From contig LFSH01000005.1 of NCBI GenBank assembly GCA_001513105.1, positions 1 through 64,000 of the forward strand: DNA of 64,000 bases, given 5' to 3'. The notes under the pieces are model-generated. The model made no database searches, was not told the origin of the DNA, and was given only the letters and a program-made list of their open reading frames with translations. This document shows positions 20,648 through 29,295 of this stretch, one piece after another (the stretch's first letter is position 1; every line of letters starts with the position of its first letter). A program made the translations under genes and the position numbers. The DNA comes from Clostridiales bacterium DTU070 (GTDB taxonomy: Bacteria; Bacillota; Clostridia; DSM-8532).

Positions 20648-20917
20648 TTACTTTGCAGCCTGAACGGCGTTAAGAGCTTTCATAAGCTGTGACTTTTTTC
20701 TGGAGGCTTTGTTCTTATGAATGATATTCTTTGAAGCCGCTTTGTCCAATTTCTTAATTGCCTGTTTCAGAAGCTCTTCCTTGTTATCGCTGTTGGCAGC
20801 AAGTGCTTCATAATAACGGCGGATACAGGTTTTCAGTTCAGAACGCTTTGATTTATTGCGCAAGGTTCTGATTCTTCTAATCTTATCCCTTTTTATAGCG
20901 GACTTTGTGTTAGCCAT
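20648..20917 (-). CDS. rpsT: 30S ribosomal protein S20
   Basis: Small-subunit protein that binds 16S rRNA helices early in assembly. The 89-residue helical, lysine-rich product starts MANTKSAIKRDKIRRIRTLR and ends KSQLMKALNAVQAAK. The frame extends upstream to 20986, but the ATG at 20917 follows a strong GGAGGTG and gives the family length. It is monocistronic on the minus strand, converging on the spoIIIA operon. Confidence 0.97.
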   Translation of the reverse strand: MANTKSAIKRDKIRRIRTLRNKSKRSELKTCIRRYYEALAANSDNKEELLKQAIKKLDKAASKNIIHKNKASRKKSQLMKALNAVQAAK

Positions 20918-21316
20918 TGTTTCACCTCCCAGCAACAACTCAATATAACGGGACCTGTGATACTCATCGTTTGCATGGGCCCCCAAGCCTTATTACAGTT
21001 TATATTCACCAACTGTTAACGAAACCTTCATTATCGCAGATTCAAGGCTTCAAAACAGATTAATGGCACAAACAAACCAGTCACATTGTAGTGACACTTA
21101 GTTATAATAGCATGAAGATTTATATTTGGCAAGGATTTTTTATGTTAAAAAATATCCGGTGATTCGTATTTGAAAATAATACAGGTACCGGAACTGAATA
21201 GTAAATACCAAACTGCAGAGAATATTACTGCAGAGAGTATAAATACCCGGTGCTTCAATAAGCCTTTATCAGAATGCAATTCAGCAAAAAACTGAAACGG
21301 AGGTAGCAAAACAAGT
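20918..21316. other. Divergent intergenic region rpsT/gpr
   Basis: The 399-base gap contains the rpsT leader and the gpr promoter region, with no supportable ORF. A TATAAT at 21103-21108 (+) has a weak GTCACA 17 bases upstream, which overlaps the dyad GTCAC-N6-GTGAC (21080-21095). On the minus strand TTAACA with an 18-base spacer to TAATAA is a candidate for rpsT. Neither is strong. Confidence 0.45.
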
Positions 21317-22339
21317 ATGGAAGAACTATTCATAGAGCAGTTTAACGGAGTCCGTACCGACCTTGCCTTGGAGGTCCATGAGAAAAACCAGGAAAACGTA
21401 CGCCGCTCCGGAACGGCAGCAACGTACCCGTATGCCGAGGGAGTGGAGGTTACCGAGAACGGTAACGAGGATATCCATGTCACAAGAGTAAGAATTACAT
21501 CTCCCGCCGGTGAAAAGAATATCGGAAAACCTATGGGAAATTACGTTACACTTGATGTACCGCGGCTGAAAGAGAACGACCGTGACTTATACGAAACCAC
21601 CTGCCGTGCGGTGGCGTTTGAACTTCAGCAGTTGCTGAAACTCAAGGAAAACGATACTGTCCTTGTGGTCGGCCTCGGAAACTGGAACATTACCCCGGAT
21701 GCGTTAGGTCCGAAAGTTTCTTCGTACCTGATGGTTACAAGACATTTGCATGAGTATCTTCCAGAGCAGGTAGATGACGGGGTAAGGCCGGTATGTGCAA
21801 TTGCGCCTGGTGTTCTGGGCTTAACCGGTATTGAAACAAGTGACATTGTGAAAGGGGTGGTGAATGAAGTAAAACCCGCCCTCGTTATTGCAATTGATTC
21901 TCTCGCCTCAAGAAAAATGAACCGTATAAATACCACGATACAGATTGCCGATACCGGAATATCACCCGGCTCGGGTGTGGGAAACAAAAGGGCCGAACTT
22001 TCGGAAAAAACTCTCGGTGTGCCCGTTATAGCCATAGGCGTTCCTACGGTGGTGGATGCCGCTACAATGGCCAATGACACAATTGAACTTGTCATAGATA
22101 ATCTCATGGCCCATTCCAAAACAGGGACGGAATTTTACAAAATGCTGAAGGAACTGGATGAAAACGACAAGTATAACCTGATTCGTGAAGTGCTTGAGCC
22201 ATACGGCGGAAACCTTGTTGTAACGCCAAAAGAGATGGATGAAGTGATAGAACGTGTTTCAAAGGTGGTTGCAAACGGGATAAATCTTGCCCTTCATAAG
22301 AATATAGGTTTCAATGATATCGACAGGTATCTGCAGTAG
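21317..22339 (+). CDS. gpr: Germination protease GPR
   Basis: Endopeptidase (340 aa) that starts degradation of small acid-soluble spore proteins when spores germinate. It is made as a zymogen in the forespore and self-processed near its N terminus; the segment VRTDLALE at about 12-19 is the usual autoprocessing region. Typical motifs are VLVVGLGNWNITPDALGP and VIAIDSLASRK. It lies divergently from rpsT. A probable substrate, an alpha/beta SASP, is encoded at 37.8 kb. Confidence 0.95.
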   Translation: MEELFIEQFNGVRTDLALEVHEKNQENVRRSGTAATYPYAEGVEVTENGNEDIHVTRVRITSPAGEKNIGKPMGNYVTLDVPRLKENDRDLYETTCRAVAFELQQLLKLKENDTVLVVGLGNWNITPDALGPKVSSYLMVTRHLHEYLPEQVDDGVRPVCAIAPGVLGLTGIETSDIVKGVVNEVKPALVIAIDSLASRKMNRINTTIQIADTGISPGSGVGNKRAELSEKTLGVPVIAIGVPTVVDAATMANDTIELVIDNLMAHSKTGTEFYKMLKELDENDKYNLIREVLEPYGGNLVVTPKEMDEVIERVSKVVANGINLALHKNIGFNDIDRYLQ

Positions 22340-22472
22340 ATAAATAATCGGGGCAAATCGCCGATTAGGGCTTTCGTAAATCCAATTTTTATAGTACCAT
22401 ATAGTATTATATCGAATAGCAGCAGCATATTTGATATAGAGATTTTTATACTTAGCTTATGGGGGTCAAATC

Positions 22473-23417
22473 GTGAACACAAACTTTAATGGAAAAAGGA
22501 GCCGCAAGTCAAAGTATATGAACATTAATTCCGGAAATAAAAGATTCCGCATAAAGAACACACCAAGGTTTATTGCCGTAATTCTCGTGGCTCTTTTATG
22601 TATTATAGCCGTTTATACCATTCTGGGAGGCGAGTTTCAGGTTGTTAAGGCAGTAATGAATGCAATTGCCCCAACACCTTCTCCCACACCGGTGCCTTCT
22701 CCTACGCCGGTACCTGCTACGCCGACGCCGACTCCGTCTCCTACGCCTGCTCCAACACCGCTGCCTGCAGGAAAAGTGCTGAAGGAAGTACTGGTATGCA
22801 TAGATCCCGGGCACGGAGGGCGTGATCCCGGAACGACATCACCTTATGAAACTACCTTTTATGAAAAGGATATAGTTCTTGATATGAGCTTCAGGCTGAA
22901 AGAAAAGCTTGAGGAAGCCGGCGTCAGGGTAATAATGACCCGGGAGGAGGATAAGGAACTTCACAGCTACTGGAAAGAGGATGTATGGGCAAGGCCGAGG
23001 ATTGCAAATGAAGCAGGAGCAACCTTCTTTATAAGCATACATATCAATGCCTTTGATACGAAACAGAAAAACTGGGATGTTTATAACGGAACCGAAGTCT
23101 ACCATTACGGGAAAAAGCACGGGGAGTTTACCAGCAAACAGTTTGCCCAGATTATGGGCGAGGAGATAGATGCGGTTACTGATACGAAATATAACGGCAC
23201 AGTCGTTGCAGATCTGGGTGTGCTGCGCCTGTCCGAAATGCCGGCATTGCTTGTTGAAACAGCATATATTACAAACAAGGAGGACCATGAAAGGCTGAAA
23301 TCCGATGAATTCAGGGAAAACATGGCCCAGGGCATATTCAACGGTACAATGCGTATCCTTGAAACCATGGGTGCGTACATGGAAGACGGGGTATACAAAA
23401 TACTGCTGGACGAGTAA
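22473..23417 (+). CDS. Membrane-anchored N-acetylmuramoyl-L-alanine amidase (Amidase_3)
   Basis: Zinc amidase (314 aa) that cleaves the amide bond between muramic acid and the stem peptide. A basic N terminus and hydrophobic anchor (about 33-51) precede a Pro/Thr/Ser linker (67-98). In the catalytic domain, IDPGHGGRDPG supplies zinc ligand His114. Glu131, ISIHINAFD and LVETAYITN follow. The start is GTG with GGGGGT upstream. Its place after gpr and its anchored architecture resemble CwlD-type cortex amidases that work with PdaA (28 kb) to form muramic delta-lactam. A vegetative cell-separation role is an alternative. Confidence 0.87.
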   Translation: MNTNFNGKRSRKSKYMNINSGNKRFRIKNTPRFIAVILVALLCIIAVYTILGGEFQVVKAVMNAIAPTPSPTPVPSPTPVPATPTPTPSPTPAPTPLPAGKVLKEVLVCIDPGHGGRDPGTTSPYETTFYEKDIVLDMSFRLKEKLEEAGVRVIMTREEDKELHSYWKEDVWARPRIANEAGATFFISIHINAFDTKQKNWDVYNGTEVYHYGKKHGEFTSKQFAQIMGEEIDAVTDTKYNGTVVADLGVLRLSEMPALLVETAYITNKEDHERLKSDEFRENMAQGIFNGTMRILETMGAYMEDGVYKILLDE

Positions 23418-23479
23418 ATTCTGCGCTTCCTTATAGTTATCGCTTCAGTTTATTTGATTATTAGCAGAAGGGGATATGT

Positions 23480-25456
23480 ATGGATAAAAAAGTTGAAAGG
23501 ATAAGGGAGCTTGTTGATAAGCTGAATGAAGCAGCCAAAGCATATTACCAGGAAAACCGCGAGATAATGTCCAACTACGAATACGATAAACTGTACGACG
23601 AGCTTGAGGCACTCGAAAAGGAAACGGGTATAGTCCTTTCAAACAGCCCTACCATAAAGGTGGGATATGAGCTGCTCAGCAGCCTGCCGAAGGAAGCCCA
23701 TGAGCAGCCCATGCTTTCCCTGGACAAGACCAAGGAGATACATGTTCTTAAGGAATGGCTGGGCGATAAAAAAGGAATACTTTCGTGGAAACTGGACGGC
23801 CTCACCATTGTGCTTACATATGCTGACGGGGAACTTGTAAAGGCGGTAACCCGCGGCAACGGTGAAGTCGGCGAAGTGGTTACGAATAATGCAAGGGTTT
23901 TCAGGAACCTGCCCCTTAAAATCTCCCATAAGGGAAATCTTGTACTCAGGGGGGAGGCCGTTATCCGGTACTCCGACTTTGAAAGAATCAACAGGGAGAT
24001 TGAGGATGTAGATGCAAAATACAAGAACCCGAGGAATTTGTGCAGCGGGTCTGTAAGGCAGCTTAATAACAGGATTACTGCCGAGAGAAATGTTTACTTT
24101 TTTGCATTCAGTATTGTAAGGGTTGATGATCCTGGCCTGGACAATTTCAGAAGCGCGCATCTCAAATGGCTTAAAGGCCAGGGGTTTGATGTGGTGGAAT
24201 ATAAAGAAGTGGATTCGGCAAATCTTGAGGATACCGTCAAATGGTTTTCGGAACAGGCAGTCAATACGGATTACCCTGCCGATGGCCTTGTACTGGCATT
24301 TGATGATATCGAGTACGGGCGTTCCCTTGGAACCACTGCAAAGTTCCCGAAGGATTCCATTGCCTTCAAGTGGCAGGATGAGGTAAGGGAAACGAAGCTG
24401 CTGAAGATTGAATGGAGTGCTTCAAGAACAGGCCTGATAAACCCGATTGCGGTTTTTGAACCAGTTGAACTTGAGGGAACCACGGTGAAAAGAGCCAGTG
24501 TCCACAATATCAGCGTCATGGAATCTCTTGGACTCGGAATTGGTGATACAGTGGGCGTCTACAAGGCTAATATGATAATACCGCAGATATCATACAACCT
24601 GACCAGGAGCAGGAATGTAAAAATACCTGAAAACTGCCCTGTATGCGGCGGTGAAACCAAAATCCGCCAGGAGAACGGAATAAAATTTCTTTACTGTGTG
24701 AACAGTGACTGTCTTGCTAAACAGATAAAATCCCTTACCCATTTTGTAAGCAGGGATGCCATGGGTATTGACGGCTTTTCCGAAGCCACAATTGTTAAAT
24801 TTGTTGAGAAGGGGTTTATTAAGGATTATGCCGATATCTTCAGGCTGGAGCGGTTCAGGGATGAAATAGTTGAAATGGAAGGGTTCGGAGAAAAGTCCTA
24901 TAATAATTTGATAGACTCAATTAATAAAGCCCGGAAAACAACTGCAGTACGCCTTCTTTACAGCATGGGCATACCGAATATAGGTCTTTCGAATGCCAAG
25001 CGCATCTGCAATTATTTCGGCCATGACTGGGATCTTATCGAGAACGCTACAGCCGAACAGTTAACGAATATTGCCGGTATCGGGGAAATAATGGCAAACG
25101 AGTATGTTGCCTTCTTCAGCGTCGAAAAAAACAGGAGACGAATCCAGGAGCTGCTCGGTGAAATAGAGCTTGTGAAGGAGAATATTACGAACGAGGAGAA
25201 GATTTTTGAGAATATCCGCTTCGTGGTTACCGGGTCTGTAAATCATTTCAAAAACCGTGCCGAACTGAAAAACGCAATCGAGGAAAGGGGAGGAAAAGTA
25301 ACAGACTCAGTTACGTCAAGCACCGATTACCTGATAAACAATGACATAAGTTCCACTTCGACAAAAAATAAAAAGGCAAAGGAACTGGGAGTTCCAATAA
25401 TAACCGAAGAGCAGCTGCTGCAGTGGATTAGCGAAGGTATAAGGCCCGGGAAATAA
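23480..25456 (+). CDS. ligA: NAD-dependent DNA ligase
   Basis: Seals nicks in DNA during replication and repair using NAD+. The 658-residue protein has, in order, the Ia NAD-binding domain, the adenylation domain with Lys104 in SWKLDGL, an OB fold, a four-Cys zinc finger (CPVCGG and YCVNSDC), helix-hairpin-helix repeats (GIPNIGLSNAKRI, NIAGIGEIMANEY) and a C-terminal BRCT domain (NIRFVVTGSVNHFKNRAELK). Length is normal. AGGGGAT precedes the ATG. Confidence 0.96.
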   Translation: MDKKVERIRELVDKLNEAAKAYYQENREIMSNYEYDKLYDELEALEKETGIVLSNSPTIKVGYELLSSLPKEAHEQPMLSLDKTKEIHVLKEWLGDKKGILSWKLDGLTIVLTYADGELVKAVTRGNGEVGEVVTNNARVFRNLPLKISHKGNLVLRGEAVIRYSDFERINREIEDVDAKYKNPRNLCSGSVRQLNNRITAERNVYFFAFSIVRVDDPGLDNFRSAHLKWLKGQGFDVVEYKEVDSANLEDTVKWFSEQAVNTDYPADGLVLAFDDIEYGRSLGTTAKFPKDSIAFKWQDEVRETKLLKIEWSASRTGLINPIAVFEPVELEGTTVKRASVHNISVMESLGLGIGDTVGVYKANMIIPQISYNLTRSRNVKIPENCPVCGGETKIRQENGIKFLYCVNSDCLAKQIKSLTHFVSRDAMGIDGFSEATIVKFVEKGFIKDYADIFRLERFRDEIVEMEGFGEKSYNNLIDSINKARKTTAVRLLYSMGIPNIGLSNAKRICNYFGHDWDLIENATAEQLTNIAGIGEIMANEYVAFFSVEKNRRRIQELLGEIELVKENITNEEKIFENIRFVVTGSVNHFKNRAELKNAIEERGGKVTDSVTSSTDYLINNDISSTSTKNKKAKELGVPIITEEQLLQWISEGIRPGK

Positions 25457-25506
25457 TTTTGTGCAATTTCCACCATTGGCTGGGAAAATTCTCTCTATAT
25501 ATTACA

Positions 25507-25536
25507 TTGTTTAAAAACCGCCCTGTTTTATATAAT
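25507..25536 (+). promoter_or_regulatory. Candidate promoter of the 91-aa gene
   Basis: TTGTTT (25507-25512) and TATAAT (25531-25536) are separated by 18 bases, about 90 bases before the next start. The perfect -10 and a plausible -35 support it. Confidence 0.5.
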
Positions 25537-25625
25537 ATACTTGGTCATTCTGTAAAAAGCGTCATATATTATAAATAAAAAAGTTTTTGTGCGGTTATAA
25601 ACAATATAAAGAGAGAGGAAAAAGT

Positions 25626-25901
25626 ATGAAAAACAGGTACAGTGACTTCGCATTTGACAACAAGGCCGAACGCCTGAGTTTGATGTATACGATACATGCA
25701 ATTTCCAATCTTTCAAAGGATGAAATAGAGCTGTTGAAAGCATTGAGACAGGATATTTCCCTGCTCGAGAGATACCAGGATGATAAAGTTGAGATCTTCC
25801 CGAAAATCAACAGGATACTTGCGAAGTTTAATTTAAGCTCAATACAGGAAGTAATAGATATAGTTGATAATTATAATTTGTTTGAATTATATAATTTTTA
25901 G
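25626..25901 (+). CDS. Hypothetical 91-aa protein
   Basis: Small, probably all-helical, soluble protein beginning MKNRYSDFAFDNKAERLSLM and ending FELYNF. No motif or family recognised. It has its own candidate promoter, a GAGAGGAAAAA ribosome binding site at good spacing, and a strong terminator behind it, so it is likely a real monocistronic gene. A start at 25587 would add 13 residues without a ribosome binding site. It sits between ligA and repeat copy A. Helix-rich composition would suit a regulator or a protein-protein adaptor, but this is only a guess. Confidence 0.7.
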   Translation: MKNRYSDFAFDNKAERLSLMYTIHAISNLSKDEIELLKALRQDISLLERYQDDKVEIFPKINRILAKFNLSSIQEVIDIVDNYNLFELYNF

Positions 25902-25948
25902 GACAGTTTCTCTCTTTTCTGGTTTCTTTGTTTAGTTTATATCCCATG

Positions 25949-25974
25949 CCGGACCTGAACGGTCCGGTTTTTTA
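25949..25974 (+). terminator. Intrinsic terminator after the 91-aa gene
   Basis: CCGGACC (25949-25955) pairs with GGTCCGG (25961-25967) around TGAAC, followed by six T residues. Strong Rho-independent terminator. Confidence 0.9.
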
Positions 25975-25990
25975 TGTGCTCTGCCGTTAC

Positions 25991-26227
25991 GTTTGCAAGA
26001 GCTGCGCAGTTCAGCTCGGGCAAGCCGAAACTCGCAAAAATGCTTATAAAAAATATAGTATGAAGCATTTTTGCTCAAACAGTTGGCTTACTGGTCCTCG
26101 CTTCTTTTCGCCCATCTCTAAGCTGCACTACGCTAAAAGTTTCTTCGCATTTGCACGATATCTCCAAACAGTTGACCTGTATAGCTAAGATATCGTGCGA
26201 ATGCCCGGAAACAGTCGCTGAGATGGG
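25991..26227. repeat. Structured intergenic repeat, copy A
   Basis: Block 1 (25991-26164) is closely similar over its length to 57298-57468. Block 2 (26191-26219) matches 57267-57295 with one difference. Internal hairpins are evident: GAGCTG/CAGCTC (25999-26015), an AAAAATGCTT/AAGCATTTTT stem (26036-26070), and a long inverted repeat in which 26147-26162 pairs with 26189-26204. That last arm is framed by CCCATCTC (26111) and GAGATGGG (26220). No transposase or credible ORF is present. It occupies most of a 534-base gene-free gap; the remainder (26228-26435) shows nothing I can name. It may be a MITE-like element or an RNA. Confidence 0.8.
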
Positions 26228-26435
26228 AGATAATGCCAGCTTTTCTACAACGGAATAAACAGGAACTGTCCTTGCCAAGGAAAAGTATTGTATATTAAGC
26301 CAAAAATCTTTACAATATAATCATGACATTGTGTCCGCTAAAGTGGTACAGTTCATAATAGTGGTTATGATTCTGAAGTTAAGAGCAAACCGGAATGTAC
26401 CTGCACATATTATTCATGAAGGGGAGGTTGATGGA

Positions 26436-27158
26436 ATGAAAAAAGCAAAGGGTGTTCTTTTTGTTGTATTCCTCCTTTTCGGCATGATTATTACCATGCA
26501 GTTCAGAACGGTTTTATTGGCCCAGCAGCAGAGTACGGGCGGCGAATCCCAGGTGCAGTCGCTGACGGTTGAACTTGAACAGGCCAAAAATGAAGGCATT
26601 AAGCTGCTGGAAGAACTTCAGAGGCTGGAAAAGGAAAAGGATGAAATAATGAGGCAGCTCAGTAATGACGGAAACCCGGTGATTAATGAGCTTTTGAACA
26701 AAAAAGACGAGCTTCTGCTGGTTAGCGGGCTTACCGATGTTAAGGGCAGCGGCGTGGTTATTACGCTGAATGACGCACCTGCAAGGACAGAAATAGATCC
26801 AAGGCAGCTGATTATACATGATATGGATATAGTGCAGATATTGAATATTCTAAGAGCGGCGGGAGCACAGGCAATATCAATAAATGACGAGCGCATTATA
26901 ACCACAAGCAAGCATTTCTGCGCCGGACCTACAATATTGATTAACCAGAAAAGGTATCCCGTCCCGTATGTTATTAAGGCCATCGGTGATCCTGATGAGC
27001 TGTATAATGCGGTTGAACAGAACGAAGCGGTTGTTATTCTGAGAATATATGATATACAGGTGGATATACGCAAGGAATCCGAGATTGTAATACCCGGTTA
27101 CAAAACATACGGAAGCATTGAAAATATGATATCGGGTTTGGAGGTAGTGGAAAAATGA
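26436..27158 (+). CDS. DUF881 family protein (first of a pair)
   Basis: Membrane-anchored protein (240 aa) with a hydrophobic N-terminal segment (about 5-23), a coiled-coil region (about 35-80) and a C-terminal DUF881 domain with GSGVVITLNDAP and INDERIITTSKHFCAGPTIL. Family members (YlxW/YlxX) are often near cell-division genes, but their function is not established. Upstream in-frame starts from 26331 lack a ribosome binding site, while GGGAGG precedes 26436. It overlaps the second DUF881 gene by four bases. Confidence 0.85.
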   Translation: MKKAKGVLFVVFLLFGMIITMQFRTVLLAQQQSTGGESQVQSLTVELEQAKNEGIKLLEELQRLEKEKDEIMRQLSNDGNPVINELLNKKDELLLVSGLTDVKGSGVVITLNDAPARTEIDPRQLIIHDMDIVQILNILRAAGAQAISINDERIITTSKHFCAGPTILINQKRYPVPYVIKAIGDPDELYNAVEQNEAVVILRIYDIQVDIRKESEIVIPGYKTYGSIENMISGLEVVEK

Positions 27159-27850
27159 AGTTTTTTAGGGAAGCAGCCCTTACTGTTGTCTGTCTTGTAT
27201 TGGGGATAATCATTGCAATGCAGTATAGAAGTGTAAAGGCTAATACTACACTGGCCGTGTATGAACAGCAGCGTGTCAGTGATTTGATAACCGACCTGCT
27301 GCGCGAACAGGAGAACAACAAGCAGCTGCAGAAGAGAATAGATGAACTTCAAAAGGATCTTGAAAACCTTCGTACCGGTACCAACACCGAGAATGAGACC
27401 ATACAGGGTCTGAGAAAAGAGATAGAAAAGCTGGAGATCCTTGCCGGGCTGAAAACCGTAAAGGGTGAGGGCATTATTGTAACGCTTGAAGGAATCGGGA
27501 ATACCCATGTTGAAGACAGTAATATCCTTGCCGTTCTAAATGAGCTGAAGGCCGCTGATGTACAGGCCCTTGCGGTAAACGACGAAAGAATCATTGCTAC
27601 AAGCGAGATCAGGCAGGTAGGAAGCTACATGATAGTTAACGGCAGGAAGCTGCTGCCGCCGTTTGCTATAAAAGCCATTGCCGATCCCGAGCAGCTGGAA
27701 AAATCTCTTACCGTAATGGCCGGTGTTGTTGACGTACTGAAGTATTATAATATAAAAGTGGACATCAAGAAGGATGACAATATCATAATACCGGCGGTGC
27801 GTGATGACGGGACAACTCTGCGCTATGATCTTCTCACCCCGGTTGACTGA
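27155..27850 (+). CDS. DUF881 family protein (second of a pair)
   Basis: A 231-residue paralogue of the preceding protein, with the same plan: N-terminal membrane helix (about 8-23), coiled coil (about 30-90), and DUF881 domain with GEGIIVTLEGIG and AVNDERIIATSEIRQVGSYMIVNG. The ATGA overlap shows translational coupling and suggests the two form a complex at the membrane. Unlike the first copy it lacks the Cys in the HFCAGP position. Function unknown; possibly envelope or division related. Confidence 0.85.
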   Translation: MKFFREAALTVVCLVLGIIIAMQYRSVKANTTLAVYEQQRVSDLITDLLREQENNKQLQKRIDELQKDLENLRTGTNTENETIQGLRKEIEKLEILAGLKTVKGEGIIVTLEGIGNTHVEDSNILAVLNELKAADVQALAVNDERIIATSEIRQVGSYMIVNGRKLLPPFAIKAIADPEQLEKSLTVMAGVVDVLKYYNIKVDIKKDDNIIIPAVRDDGTTLRYDLLTPVD

Positions 27851-27907
27851 CGAATAAGCCTGTAATTATTTAATAAAAAAAACTATATATATAGTATTAG
27901 GAATTTT

Positions 27908-27998
27908 AAAGAGCTGTTGAAAGGATGGTTGTTTAAAAACAATAATCCGTTCAGTCTCTTAAGTGCTCTGAATGCGGCTTAAGAGGGGCTCTTTTTTT
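27908..27998 (+). ncRNA. Candidate structured RNA/attenuator upstream of pdaA
   Basis: A closing stem AAAGAGC (27908-27914) with GCTCTTT (27988-27994) encloses two hairpins. P2 is GGAT...ATCC with TTGTT/AACAA (27923-27948). P3 is CTCTTAAG (27956-27963) with CTTAAGAG (27978-27985). Seven T residues follow directly, so the whole forms a compact three-way junction ending as a terminator. It stops only about 15 bases before the pdaA start. It could be a separate small RNA or a conditional leader. A sporulation RNA such as CsfG is one possibility that I cannot test. Confidence 0.55.
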
Positions 27999-28013
27999 GT
28001 TGGGTAAAAGGGT

Positions 28014-28937
28014 ATGAAGAGAAAGGTTGTTGCAATTCCTTTTATTCTTTCAGTCATTGCGGCGGTTATTCTGTATCATGTCGGTCCGGTTTCGGTTCGG
28101 GAGTCCGGGAATAAAACACTTTTTGAGCTCAGCTTCAGCGACCTTGATTTTGAAAATGAAATAGCATCTCTCAGCGAAACAAGTTCCCCTGCAGCTTATA
28201 TCCATACTTCGGCAAACAGCAGTGATCCGAACCGTATACGGGGCTGGGGCATTGTCCGTGCGAAGGATAACAAAACACCGCAGGCAGATCCTGGAGCGCC
28301 CGAGCTTCTGAAAAAGTATAACGGTATTTATATTGCCGACACGGATAAGCCGGTAATCTACCTTACCTTTGACGAGGGGTACGAAGCCGGGTATACCGCG
28401 GGGATACTTGACTGCCTGAAAAAACATAATGTCAATGCAATCTTTTTTATCACGGGGCCGTATCTGAACCGGCATGAGGACCTGGTGCGCAGAATGGTTG
28501 AGGAAGGCCATGCGGTGGGAAACCATACCGTGGGGCATTTCAGCCTGCCCACCCTCAGTGATGAAAAGATGAAGGAGGAAGTTTCGGAACTGGACAGGGT
28601 GTTTTATGAAAAATTCAAAAAGCATATGGTTTTTCTAAGACCGCCGCGGGGCGAATACAGCGAACGTTCCCTGAAAATTACGTCGGAAATGGGTTATATT
28701 AACGTATTCTGGAGTTTTGCCTACAAGGACTGGGACAGGAACAGCCAGAAGGGTTGGGAGCATGCCTATAACAATGTAATGCCGAATCTTCACAACGGGG
28801 CAATTCTTTTGCTGCATGCAGTCTCCAGTGATAATGCCCAGGCCCTTGATCGCATTATTGGCGATGCAAGGAAAAAGGGGTATGAGTTCGGGGATGTGTT
28901 TGACCTTATAAAGATTGCACGGGGTGAAGCTGAATGA
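28014..28937 (+). CDS. pdaA: Polysaccharide deacetylase PdaA (delta-lactam biosynthesis)
   Basis: Exported deacetylase (307 aa) needed to make muramic delta-lactam in spore cortex. An N-terminal membrane/signal segment (about 4-22) precedes a NodB-type domain. It has TFDEGYEAGYT (motif 1; Bacillus PdaA has a closely similar TFDNGYE), GNHTVGHFSLP (His-x3-His metal site), FLRPPRGEYS and LLLHAVSSDN. Co-occurrence with yqfC/yqfD directly downstream (four-base ATGA overlap) and a CwlD-like amidase at 22.5 kb supports the cortex role. Confidence 0.92.
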   Translation: MKRKVVAIPFILSVIAAVILYHVGPVSVRESGNKTLFELSFSDLDFENEIASLSETSSPAAYIHTSANSSDPNRIRGWGIVRAKDNKTPQADPGAPELLKKYNGIYIADTDKPVIYLTFDEGYEAGYTAGILDCLKKHNVNAIFFITGPYLNRHEDLVRRMVEEGHAVGNHTVGHFSLPTLSDEKMKEEVSELDRVFYEKFKKHMVFLRPPRGEYSERSLKITSEMGYINVFWSFAYKDWDRNSQKGWEHAYNNVMPNLHNGAILLLHAVSSDNAQALDRIIGDARKKGYEFGDVFDLIKIARGEAE

Positions 28938-29242
28938 GAAGGAGAAAACCGGCTGAAAAGGTCAGAAGGAAAGAGGCTGCAACTGTCAGGGAAAAGGTGG
29001 CGAAGATGCTTGAAATACCTGAAGAAGTTGTGTCCGATCGTCCTAAAATTACCACTGTCGGCAGAAAGGAAGTATTTGTTGAAAACTATCGGGGAATTAT
29101 CGAGTTCACAAACGAAATTGTCAGAATCAATTCCAATTACGGGATAATAACAATAACCGGAAAAAACATGAAAATAAGGGAGATAACGAATGAGGACATT
29201 ATCATAACAGGGGATATAGATAACATTGATTACGTTGTATGA
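28934..29242 (+). CDS. yqfC: Sporulation protein YqfC
   Basis: Small (102 aa) protein of the YabP/YqfC family, expressed in the mother cell in Bacillus. An Arg/Lys-rich N terminus is followed by MLEIPEEVVSDRPKITTVGR and a beta-rich domain with ENYRGIIEFTNEIVRI. It overlaps pdaA by four bases and is followed by yqfD, its usual partner. The molecular role is not known. Confidence 0.93.
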   Translation: MRRRKPAEKVRRKEAATVREKVAKMLEIPEEVVSDRPKITTVGRKEVFVENYRGIIEFTNEIVRINSNYGIITITGKNMKIREITNEDIIITGDIDNIDYVV

Positions 29243-29295
29243 GCACAGGTAAATCTGATGGCATGCAAAATACTACGCTTTTTTATGGAGGTTTT

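Noticed and set aside
21195-21227. Possible sigma-G promoter for gpr (TGAATA and AATATTA)
   Set aside because: The spacer would be 20 bases, too long for sigma-G, and the -10 lacks the leading C.
26075-26278. Minus-strand ORF across repeat A with the peptide CEETFS and KEARTSKPT, also seen in the minus frame of repeat B
   Set aside because: The shared peptide follows from the shared DNA. Three of the eight differences in this stretch change amino acids, flanks differ completely, and no ribosome binding site is evident. I treat it as repeat DNA, not a gene.
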